A stretch of 64,000 bases of DNA from a sulfur-oxidizing endosymbiont of Gigantopelta aegis. Its GTDB lineage: Bacteria > Pseudomonadota > Gammaproteobacteria > GRL18. The translations under genes and the position numbers were made by a program. Where the stretch lies: NCBI RefSeq assembly GCF_016097415.1, contig NZ_JAEHGE010000001.1, positions 1,580,015 to 1,644,014 on the forward strand. The letters are read 5' to 3'. Of this stretch, positions 56,832-64,000 are shown one piece after another (positions within the stretch are counted from its first letter, which is position 1; each line of letters starts with the position of its first letter). A model generated the notes under the pieces. It ran no database searches and was not told where the DNA came from. It worked only from the letters and a program-made list of their open reading frames with translations.

Positions 56832-57119
56832 ATGCAACGCTGTATTTTAAAACTCATACTAACCAATGAACTTTATGATGAAATGACGGATACTTTGCTC
56901 ACTTTTCCGACGAGGGAGTTAGAATTTCTAGGGGTTTCTGTTCAGGCACATACAAAAATGCTTGCTGATATCAGTGAGCAGGTTTCAGGCTTTAAACAAA
57001 AAATGGTCATTGAAATAACGACCGATGAGCATGAAGCCAAGGCAATATTTCAATTTCTCAAAAATAATTTAACCGAAGCCAGTTTTGAAGGGCAGTTATT
57101 TCCTCTTTTGGAACTTTAA
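56832..57119 (+). CDS. DUF3240 family protein
   Basis: A 95-aa small alpha/beta protein of the DUF3240 family, which is commonly found at the end of czc/cus-type operons. Recognisable parts are LILTNELYDEMTDTLLTFP and SVQAHTKMLADISEQVSG. It resembles PII-like folds and may regulate the pump. ATG 56832 has AAGGA at a good distance, 13 bases after the pump stop; an upstream in-frame start overlaps the pump gene. Confidence 0.85.
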   Translation: MQRCILKLILTNELYDEMTDTLLTFPTRELEFLGVSVQAHTKMLADISEQVSGFKQKMVIEITTDEHEAKAIFQFLKNNLTEASFEGQLFPLLEL

Positions 57120-57199
57120 GAGGCTAGTTCAGAAATTATCCTTTTGAGTCCTGTTTTACCCAGAAAGTTGTATTAAGCTCTTTCGTTTTCTATACTTTA

Positions 57200-59554
57200 A
57201 TGAAAATTGCAATAGAGCCTCTCAATAACACAATGAAAAATATAACTTTTAAGGATGTTTACAAATACACTGGAAAACTTTCGGTGTTATATGTAGAGGA
57301 TGATGCTGAAATAAGGCAATCTACAGCGCTTTTGTTGACAGATTATTTTTCCACCGTTGATGTGGTCGCAGACGGCCATCAAGGACTCGCAAAATATCAT
57401 GAAGAATTAACGACCAAGCCCTATGATATTGTTATCACTAATATCAATCTGCCAGGTTTAAGCGGCCTAGAAATGCTCAAGGCAATACGCTTTCGCAATG
57501 AAGAACAACAATTTGTTTTAATGACCTCACGTGATAAATGTGAAGCCTTTCTCGATGCTATTCGCACGGGCTTTAATTACTATTTACTCAAACCATTAAG
57601 CGTCGATGAACTCTCCAATGTACTTTACCATGTTGCGAAAAATATTCGCAAACAAAATCAAGCATTGGAACGATTGGTAACTGAAAAGCAACGCATAGAG
57701 CAAAATGAACGCTATCAAAAAGCTTTGTTGAGATGGTCAAATGTTGATTTTGAAAATACCGGGGAATCAATTAAAGAATTGACCAAGCTTGCTTCTCACA
57801 CTCTCAATGTTTCACGAGTCAGTTTTTGGTTGTTTAATGCAGAGTGTACTGCAATGGTATGCGAAGACCTCTATATCCGGGAAACAGATACACATTCTCA
57901 TGGTATGATTCTGGAAAAACACCACTTTCCGCGTTATTTTAAGGCACTCAATGAGCAAAGCATGCTGGTGATTAAGGATGCCAGAAAAGATGTGCGTACG
58001 TCGGAACTAAAAGATAATTACCTTGAGCCTTTAGGTATATTTTCCATGTTAAAAATTCCTATTTTACAAAATAAAGAATTTTTAGGTATTATTTGTCATG
58101 AAGCAATAGGGGCTAAACGCGATTGGAGTATAGAAGAGCAAGAGTTTGCGATGACTTTATCGAACAATATTGCGCTTTCTATAGAGATAAAAAAACGCTA
58201 TGAAGTTCAGGCACAATTGGAAAACCAAAAAAATAAATTAGATTATGAAGTGCATCATGATCAATTAACCGACTTGCCCAATCGTGCTTTATTCATTGAT
58301 CGTCTGGAACAGTCGATTATAAAGAACCATCGCCAGAATACCAAAGTGGCTCTTTTTTTTATTGATCTGGATCGCTTTAAAGAAATTAATGATTCTATGG
58401 GGCATGATGCGGGTGATTTAGTTTTAAAAGAACTTGCCAAACGGCTTGCTGCTCAAATACGAAAATCAGATACCCTGGCTCGATTAGGTGGTGATGAATT
58501 CACCATTATCTTAGATGATATTCAGGATCCGGATGTTGTTACCAATATTATTCAAAAGCTTTTAGCCTGTACTCAAGAAGCTTTTATTATTAATGGTAAA
58601 ACACTCTTTGTCACGCTGAGTATTGGTATTAGTTTATTCCCTGATGATGGTATTGATGTAGACTCATTATTAAGAAATGCTGATGCGGCAATGTATAAAG
58701 CAAAAGACAATGGGCGTAATACTTATGAGTTTTATACGCTTGAAATGACCATTAATGCTGTTGAGCGAGTGATGATGGAAGCGAATCTTCGTCAGGCTAT
58801 TGATAAACAGGAAATGTATTTGAATTATCAGCCACAGTACGATGCCACTTGTAATAAGCTTATTGGTATGGAAGCCTTAATTCGCTGGAAAAATAGAGAT
58901 TATGGTATTATAGCACCGGATAAATTCATTCCCTTTGCTGAAGAAGTTGGATTAATCATTGGTATAGACCGCTGGGTGATGGAAACGTCAATGCAACAAT
59001 TTTCTCAATGGTATAAAGATGACTTAAATCCAGGCGTACTATCACTTAACCTTGCCATGCAGCAATTGCAGGATAAAACCTTTATTCCTTTTCTTAGCTC
59101 TCTCTTAGAAAAATATAACTTTTCTAGTGACTGGTTAGAGCTTGAAATTACCGAGGGTCGCATTATGAAAGATCCAGAAGTAGCAATTAAGACGCTCTCT
59201 CGGGTGAAGGCTTTAGGGATAAGTCTGGCTATTGATGATTTTGGTACGGGCTATTCATCCTTATCTTATCTAAAGCGTTTGCCGATTGATACCTTGAAAA
59301 TAGATCGAGCATTTATTATGGAATTGCCAGACAATGAAGAGGATGAGGCTATCTCAAAAGCTATTATTGCCTTGGCTAAGAGTTTGAATCTCAATTTGAT
59401 CGCTGAAGGAGTTGAAACAATCGAACAAAAAAACTTCTTGGTTGAGCATGGCTGTGATTTGATTCAGGGCTATTATTATTCAAAACCCTTGTCTGATATT
59501 GATATGCAGGCACATCTCAAAACGCCTTTTATAGAAGGCCAACTCATAGATTAA
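57200..59554 (+). CDS. Receiver-GAF-GGDEF-EAL signalling protein with degenerate receiver
   Basis: A 784-aa cytoplasmic protein. The receiver (about 25-145) has Asp34/Asp35, Thr109 and Lys131, but the phospho-acceptor Asp is Asn81 (codon AAT at 57440), so phosphorylation is unlikely. A GAF domain follows (about 185-330). The GGDEF domain has an intact LGGDEF near 428 and an RxxD inhibitory site (RKSD) before it. The EAL domain (GMEALIRW, ITEGRIM, DDFGTGYSSLSYL) looks intact. It could make or break down c-di-GMP. The window's two PilZ proteins are possible targets. Confidence 0.93.
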   Translation: MKIAIEPLNNTMKNITFKDVYKYTGKLSVLYVEDDAEIRQSTALLLTDYFSTVDVVADGHQGLAKYHEELTTKPYDIVITNINLPGLSGLEMLKAIRFRNEEQQFVLMTSRDKCEAFLDAIRTGFNYYLLKPLSVDELSNVLYHVAKNIRKQNQALERLVTEKQRIEQNERYQKALLRWSNVDFENTGESIKELTKLASHTLNVSRVSFWLFNAECTAMVCEDLYIRETDTHSHGMILEKHHFPRYFKALNEQSMLVIKDARKDVRTSELKDNYLEPLGIFSMLKIPILQNKEFLGIICHEAIGAKRDWSIEEQEFAMTLSNNIALSIEIKKRYEVQAQLENQKNKLDYEVHHDQLTDLPNRALFIDRLEQSIIKNHRQNTKVALFFIDLDRFKEINDSMGHDAGDLVLKELAKRLAAQIRKSDTLARLGGDEFTIILDDIQDPDVVTNIIQKLLACTQEAFIINGKTLFVTLSIGISLFPDDGIDVDSLLRNADAAMYKAKDNGRNTYEFYTLEMTINAVERVMMEANLRQAIDKQEMYLNYQPQYDATCNKLIGMEALIRWKNRDYGIIAPDKFIPFAEEVGLIIGIDRWVMETSMQQFSQWYKDDLNPGVLSLNLAMQQLQDKTFIPFLSSLLEKYNFSSDWLELEITEGRIMKDPEVAIKTLSRVKALGISLAIDDFGTGYSSLSYLKRLPIDTLKIDRAFIMELPDNEEDEAISKAIIALAKSLNLNLIAEGVETIEQKNFLVEHGCDLIQGYYYSKPLSDIDMQAHLKTPFIEGQLID

Positions 59555-59563
59555 TTTTTTCGG

Positions 59564-60373
59564 CTAACGCTTTAAACCAGCCTTGGCGATGATTCGAGTG
59601 GCAATTTCTTCGATGGAACGATAAGTGGTATTAATGGTAGGGATGTTTTCTTGTCGATATAATTTCTTTATTCGACTCACCTCAAACTCACATTGTTTGA
59701 TGGATGAATAGGTGCTATTGGCGTGTCGCTCCGTACGAATTTCCTGTAATCTAGGGGTATCAATTTCCAGGCCAAATAACTTGTTTTTAAATTGTGTTGC
59801 CCAAGGGGCTAATTCATATTTCTCTAAATCATCTTCGGTAATCGGGTAATTAGCCACCATAATGTCAAATTGCATGGCAAGATAGAGTGCCGTCGGTGTT
59901 TTTCCACTACGGGAAACACCGATAAGAATAATGTCAGCCTGATGGTATTGTTGAGTTGCTAAACCATCATCGGTATTTAAGGCAAAGTTAACCGCCTTAA
60001 TTCTATGCTCATAGGCTTCTTTGTCATCAGCACCATGTTGTTTTCCGACGCGATGAGAAGAAATAGTGTTAAAGGTTTGCTCTAATGGTGATATAAATTG
60101 TTCAAAGACATCTAACATCACTGCATTGGACTGATGTAATAGGCTTTTAATGTCCGATTGAACAATGGTGGAAAAAATAATGGGCTTATTATTATTTTTC
60201 TGAGCAGAGTGATTAATGAGTTCCACTGCTGCAAGGGCTTTTTCTTTGGTGTCAATATAAGTCAGAGTCTGACTTATATAATCAATGGCATCAAATTGTG
60301 ATAGCAAGGTTTGACCCAATAATTCGGCTGTAATACCTGTTTGATCGGAAATGTAAAAGATGCTTTGTTTCAT
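59564..60373 (-). CDS. ppsR: PEP synthase regulatory protein (bifunctional kinase/phosphorylase)
   Basis: A 269-aa DUF299 protein. [19 protein letters not shown] opens the family fold, and the P-loop GVSRSGKT lies at 152-159. PpsR inactivates PEP synthase by ADP-dependent phosphorylation and reactivates it by Pi-dependent dephosphorylation. Its ATG overlaps the ppsA stop by four bases, so enzyme and regulator are co-translated. It lies convergent with the GGDEF-EAL gene. Confidence 0.94.
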   Translation of the reverse strand: MKQSIFYISDQTGITAELLGQTLLSQFDAIDYISQTLTYIDTKEKALAAVELINHSAQKNNNKPIIFSTIVQSDIKSLLHQSNAVMLDVFEQFISPLEQTFNTISSHRVGKQHGADDKEAYEHRIKAVNFALNTDDGLATQQYHQADIILIGVSRSGKTPTALYLAMQFDIMVANYPITEDDLEKYELAPWATQFKNKLFGLEIDTPRLQEIRTERHANSTYSSIKQCEFEVSRIKKLYRQENIPTINTTYRSIEEIATRIIAKAGLKR

Positions 60374-62763
60374 TGTGATTTTTGTTTGCCCAGATAAAGC
60401 CAGGTTTGAACGACTGAATCGGGGGTGAGTGAAGTGCTACTGATCCCCTGTTTCGCTAACCAAGCGGCAAACTCCGGAAAATCTGAGGGGCCTTGGCCAC
60501 AAATGCCGACATATTTATTGTGCTTACGGCAAGTCTCAATAACTCCTTTGAGTAGTTTTTTAATGGCTGGATTTTGTTCATTAAACAAGTGTGAAACTAA
60601 GCCTGAATCACGATCTAAGCCCAAGATTAATTGGGTCATATCATTGGAACCAATAGAAAAACCATCGAAGAACTCTAAAAACTCCTCAGCTAAAATAGCA
60701 TTGGATGGTATTTCACACATCATAATAATTTTCAGTCCGTCCTTACCCCGTTGCAGGCCATTTTCTGCTAATAAATGCACAATGGTTTCGGCTTCTTCTA
60801 AAGTGCGTACAAAGGGAACCATTATCGTTAGGTTGTTGAAGTCCATATCATAATAGACTGTTTTTAAGGCTTTACATTCCAGTTCAAAACAGGCTCTAAA
60901 ATCTTGGGAAATATAGCGGGAGGCACCACGAAAACCAAGCATGGGATTCTCTTCTTCCGGCTCATAACGAGAGCCGCCAAGCATATTGGCATATTCATTG
61001 GATTTAAAGTCAGATAGACGAATGATGACTTGCTTGGGAGCAAAGGCAGCACAAATTGTGCTAATACCTTCGATTAATTTATTCACATAAAAACTGACCG
61101 GATCCTTATAACCGGCAATTCGTAGCATGATGTCTTTTTGTATGTCGGGATTTTGCTGATTGAATTCCAGTAATGCCCTGGGATGAATGCCAATGGTATT
61201 ATTGATAATAAATTCTAATCGTGCCAAACCTACGCCGTCATTGGGAATGGAGGAAAAATCAAAAGCTCGGCTGGGATTACCCACATTGAGCATCATTTTG
61301 TTGGCTAAAACCGGCATGTGCATATTATCAGAAGTGATAATCTCAAAATCGAGAATTCCTGAGTAGACATTGCCAGTATCACCTTCGGCACAGGAAACGG
61401 TGACATCTTGATCGGGCTTGATGACTTGAGTGGCATTACCACAGCCAACAATCGCCGGTATGCCTAATTCTCTGGCAATAATGGCCGCATGACAGGTTCG
61501 ACCGCCGCGATTAGTCACAATGGCGGCAGCACGCTTCATGACAGGCTCCCAATCGGGATCGGTCATATCGGTGACTAAGACGTCTCCGGCTTGCACTTGA
61601 TCCATGGCTGAAACATCATTGATCACCCGTGTTTTACCTGCGCCGATTTTTTTTCCAATAGCACGTCCGGTGAGTATTGGCTTGCGATTTTGAGAGAGCT
61701 GAGAGGGTTGAGAAGGCTGAGTGAGTTGGTAGCGTTGGGTCTGATGTACTTTTTCTTGGCTAGCAACAGTTTCAGGACGTGCCTGAACGATATAAAATTG
61801 TCCATGATGATCCAATGCCCATTCGATATCCATTGGGCGCTGATAGTGTTGTTCGATAATGACTGCCTGACGTGCCAGATCGTGCAATTGTTCATCATTA
61901 AGGCAAAACTGTTGTTGTAGGCTTTTTTCTACGGGGATGATTGTCGTTGTTTCATTGGCTTGCTCGCTATAAATCATTTTAATGGCTTTGCTGCCTAAGG
62001 TGCGACTGAGAATAGCAGGCTTATTATTTTTTAATGCGCTTTTATAAAGATAATATTCATCGGGATTCACCGAGCCTTGCACCACGGTTTCTCCCAGACC
62101 ATAGGCGGCGGTAATAAATACCACCTCTTTGAAACCTGATTCGGTATCCAAAGTAAACATCACGCCACTGGCGCCGCGATCACTGCTGACCATTTGCTGA
62201 ATGCCTGCAGAAAGAGCCACTTCGCTATGGGAAAAATTCTGATGAACACGATAGGCAATTGCACGGTCATTGTATAAAGAAGCATAGACTTCACGAATAT
62301 AATGGAGCACTGCATCGATGCCACGAACGTTTAAATACGTTTCTTGTTGCCCAGCAAAAGAGGCATCTGGTAGATCTTCTGCTGTCGCTGAAGAGCGTAC
62401 GGCAACGGAGAGTTGGTCATTATCCCAAGCGTTCATCTGCTCCCAGGCGGTTATGATGTCAGCTTGTAAATCTGCGGGTAGGGGCGCTTCAACTATCCAT
62501 TGACGGATCATTGCCCCAGTTTTTTGCAAGCGTTCCACATCATCCACATCTAATTCATTGAGTATGGTCGTTATTTTTTGCTCTAGTGAATTGTGCTTGA
62601 GAAAACGTCGAAAGGCTTCTGCTGTGGTGGCAAAGCCATCGGGAACACGAATGCCCATTTGACTGAGTTGACTGATCATTTCACCGAGCGAAGCATTTTT
62701 GCCGCCCACTTGATCAACATCGGTATTTGCAAGCGCTTTAAACCAGATGATATTACTTGTCAT
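60370..62763 (-). CDS. ppsA: Phosphoenolpyruvate synthase
   Basis: A 797-aa enzyme (E. coli 792) that converts pyruvate and ATP to PEP, AMP and Pi for gluconeogenesis. The ATP-grasp domain begins with [16 protein letters not shown] and has [18 protein letters not shown]. The swivelling domain has the phosphohistidine in [14 protein letters not shown] near residue 425. The C-terminal barrel ends with [17 protein letters not shown]. It is first gene of the ppsA-ppsR operon. The leader just before ATG reads GACCUCCUU, which is not a ribosome-binding site; AAGAGA further upstream may serve. Confidence 0.96.
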   Translation of the reverse strand: MTSNIIWFKALANTDVDQVGGKNASLGEMISQLSQMGIRVPDGFATTAEAFRRFLKHNSLEQKITTILNELDVDDVERLQKTGAMIRQWIVEAPLPADLQADIITAWEQMNAWDNDQLSVAVRSSATAEDLPDASFAGQQETYLNVRGIDAVLHYIREVYASLYNDRAIAYRVHQNFSHSEVALSAGIQQMVSSDRGASGVMFTLDTESGFKEVVFITAAYGLGETVVQGSVNPDEYYLYKSALKNNKPAILSRTLGSKAIKMIYSEQANETTTIIPVEKSLQQQFCLNDEQLHDLARQAVIIEQHYQRPMDIEWALDHHGQFYIVQARPETVASQEKVHQTQRYQLTQPSQPSQLSQNRKPILTGRAIGKKIGAGKTRVINDVSAMDQVQAGDVLVTDMTDPDWEPVMKRAAAIVTNRGGRTCHAAIIARELGIPAIVGCGNATQVIKPDQDVTVSCAEGDTGNVYSGILDFEIITSDNMHMPVLANKMMLNVGNPSRAFDFSSIPNDGVGLARLEFIINNTIGIHPRALLEFNQQNPDIQKDIMLRIAGYKDPVSFYVNKLIEGISTICAAFAPKQVIIRLSDFKSNEYANMLGGSRYEPEEENPMLGFRGASRYISQDFRACFELECKALKTVYYDMDFNNLTIMVPFVRTLEEAETIVHLLAENGLQRGKDGLKIIMMCEIPSNAILAEEFLEFFDGFSIGSNDMTQLILGLDRDSGLVSHLFNEQNPAIKKLLKGVIETCRKHNKYVGICGQGPSDFPEFAAWLAKQGISSTSLTPDSVVQTWLYLGKQKSQ

Positions 62764-62820
62764 AAGGAGGTCTCTTTGTTGCTGTTCTAAGATATAATTT
62801 TAGTATGGCACAGATTTTTG

Positions 62821-63525
62821 CTAATTCATTGAGGTAATTTCAGCTTCTGTTAAATAGCGCCATTCACCCTCACTCAATTGAGTATCTAAAGTAATTGCGC
62901 CGATGCTGACACGGTGCAGTGCTTCAACATGATTACCCACGGCAGCAAACATACGTTTTACCTGATGGTAGCGTCCTTCTTGAATGCTTAATAGTACCTT
63001 TTGATTAGATTGTATAACAAGCTGTGCGGGTAAAGTTGCTTTGAATTCATTTTTGAGTAATAGACCTTTTTTAAAGCGTTCAATAATATCGCGGCTAAGA
63101 GCAGCATTAAGTGTTTCAGCTAAATCAACCTGATATGTTTTTTGGCAGTTTCTTTTCGGGGAAGTAATGCGATGTGACCATTGACCATCATCGGTGATTA
63201 GCACTAATCCAGTCGTGTCTACGTCCAAGCGCCCGACTATATGCAGGCGATCAGGTTTATCGATATCAATGAGATTTAAAACCGAAGGGTGTAGTTCATC
63301 TTGAGTCGAACAAATATAGCCCAAGGGCTTATTCAACATCAGATAGCGATGCCCCAAAGTGACTATCGGTTCACCACAATAAAGTACCTGATCACTCATT
63401 TTAACTTTAAATGCGGTGTTTTTTATGCACTCAAGATTAACCGAAATCTGACCTGATGAAATCGCTTTTTTCGCTAAAGAGCGACTCAGGTTAGTATTCT
63501 GACCAAGGTATTTATCGAGTCTCAT
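62821..63525 (-). CDS. rsuA: 16S rRNA pseudouridine synthase (RsuA family)
   Basis: A 234-aa protein with an N-terminal S4 RNA-binding domain (about 1-50: MRLDKYLGQNTNLSRSLAKK) and an RsuA/RluB-type catalytic domain. GRLDVDTTGLVLITDDG (98-114) holds the catalytic Asp101, close to Asp102 of E. coli RsuA. QEGRYHQVKRMFAAVGNHVEALHR is the other signature. RsuA makes pseudouridine 516 in 16S rRNA; RsuA rather than a paralogue is judged from length and the S4 start. Confidence 0.9.
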   Translation of the reverse strand: MRLDKYLGQNTNLSRSLAKKAISSGQISVNLECIKNTAFKVKMSDQVLYCGEPIVTLGHRYLMLNKPLGYICSTQDELHPSVLNLIDIDKPDRLHIVGRLDVDTTGLVLITDDGQWSHRITSPKRNCQKTYQVDLAETLNAALSRDIIERFKKGLLLKNEFKATLPAQLVIQSNQKVLLSIQEGRYHQVKRMFAAVGNHVEALHRVSIGAITLDTQLSEGEWRYLTEAEITSMN

Positions 63526-63709
63526 GGGAATATTTAATATACAAAGTTTAACCTAAATTAATTAGTTGAGCTGATGATGAGAAGTACAACGATAGCCAGC
63601 TTGTTTTGAAATAACTTTAATAAATAGCTGTTGTAAGATAAAATTGCTAGCATAAAAATCATTATTTTAGGTTTAACTGACTCCTTAATCGAACAATAGC
63701 ATAGCAGAT

Positions 63710-63985
63710 ATGAAACAAACATTAAGAAAACTATTTTCATTTATTCTCAATTTTTTTGAAGCGGGTGATGATGAATTTGTTTATAAAAAATCACATCGCT
63801 ATATTTTGCTGTTTATTGGCTGTATGTTTACTGGCATGGCGGGTGCGGTTGTTTATGTCGCAAAGGATGTTGACCTGAGCTATTTATTTTCAGCGCTTAT
63901 CTTTGCTGCCATTGGCCTGACCAGTTTTCTGGTTGGTTTTTTGGGCAATGACCGAGCTGTAGCTAAAATATGGGGCTCTCGCTAA
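63710..63985 (+). CDS. Small integral membrane protein (hypothetical)
   Basis: A 91-aa protein I do not recognise. The N-terminal 25 residues are amphipathic and polar, followed by two transmembrane helices (about 31-51 and 57-79) and a short charged tail with DRAVAKIWGSR. It starts at ATG 63710, divergent from rsuA across a 184-base gap (63526-63709) in which I see no clear element. It ends 15 bases before the window end. Confidence 0.6.
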   Translation: MKQTLRKLFSFILNFFEAGDDEFVYKKSHRYILLFIGCMFTGMAGAVVYVAKDVDLSYLFSALIFAAIGLTSFLVGFLGNDRAVAKIWGSR

Positions 63986-64000
63986 CGTAAGAAGGGGTTA

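Noticed and set aside
62758-62775. AAGGAGGT on the plus strand near the ppsA start, as a ribosome-binding site
   Set aside because: It is on the strand opposite to ppsA and no plus-strand gene of credible quality follows it. In the ppsA mRNA it reads as its complement.
63558-63740. 60-codon minus-strand frame between rsuA and the last gene
   Set aside because: It has no ribosome-binding site, overlaps the start of the better-supported plus-strand membrane protein, and its hydrophobic content follows from A+T-rich DNA.

Overview
The window is chromosomal DNA from a gammaproteobacterium of fairly low G+C content. Supporting signs are an rRNA operon with tRNA-Ala in the 16S-23S spacer, Dam methylase, the kinase-GNAT form of ArgA, UmuDC, YcgL (a gammaproteobacterial family), MlaA/PqiA/MCE lipid-transport proteins, PpsA with its regulator PpsR, and RsuA. 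I cannot name the genus. No phage, transposase, integrase or CRISPR array was found, but several small palindromic and tandem repeats sit between genes.

Layout. 1-3930: end of an rRNA operon (tRNA-Ala, 23S, 5S, strong terminator). 4208-18100: mostly housekeeping genes: a small unknown protein, dam and argA (minus strand), a sodium:solute symporter, ilvD, two PilZ proteins, an SH3-domain membrane protein, a cytochrome c, umuD-umuC, a SPOUT methyltransferase with ycgL, and argF and argD. 18101-22390: a DUF4743/Nudix protein, a membrane-anchored amidohydrolase and a chemoreceptor.

22532-34693 is the most distinctive part. It is a 14-gene plus-strand run of Mrp antiporter-type subunits (MnhE, F, G, an MbhD-like protein, an MbhE-MnhB fusion, MnhC, and two large NuoN/NuoL-type subunits), followed by a NuoH/B/C/D-type module. 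The run then has one polypeptide joining a NuoI-like two-cluster ferredoxin to a complete GltD/NfnB-type flavoprotein, and ends with a ferritin-like protein. The architecture is that of the Mbh/Mbx (Mbs) respiratory complexes, not complex I. The NuoD-like subunit has C-x-x-D and C-x-x-E where a [NiFe] hydrogenase has two C-x-x-C pairs, so it should not be a hydrogenase. The fused flavoprotein suggests NAD(P)H as electron donor or acceptor, coupled to Na+ or H+ movement. Direction and physiological substrate cannot be read from the sequence.

34703-48782 is a plus-strand envelope cluster: HDOD protein, giant MscS-type channel, DUF481 outer-membrane protein, alpha/beta hydrolase, MlaA, two single PqiA-type proteins, an MCE protein with eight MCE repeats, and a KefB-type antiporter. 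48783-64000 holds a YdcH-like protein, a 176-bp palindromic element, a lipoprotein, a zinc-ribbon membrane protein, a CzcCBA/CusCBA-type metal efflux operon with a DUF3240 protein, a receiver-GAF-GGDEF-EAL protein whose phospho-acceptor Asp is Asn, the ppsA-ppsR pair, rsuA and a small membrane protein.
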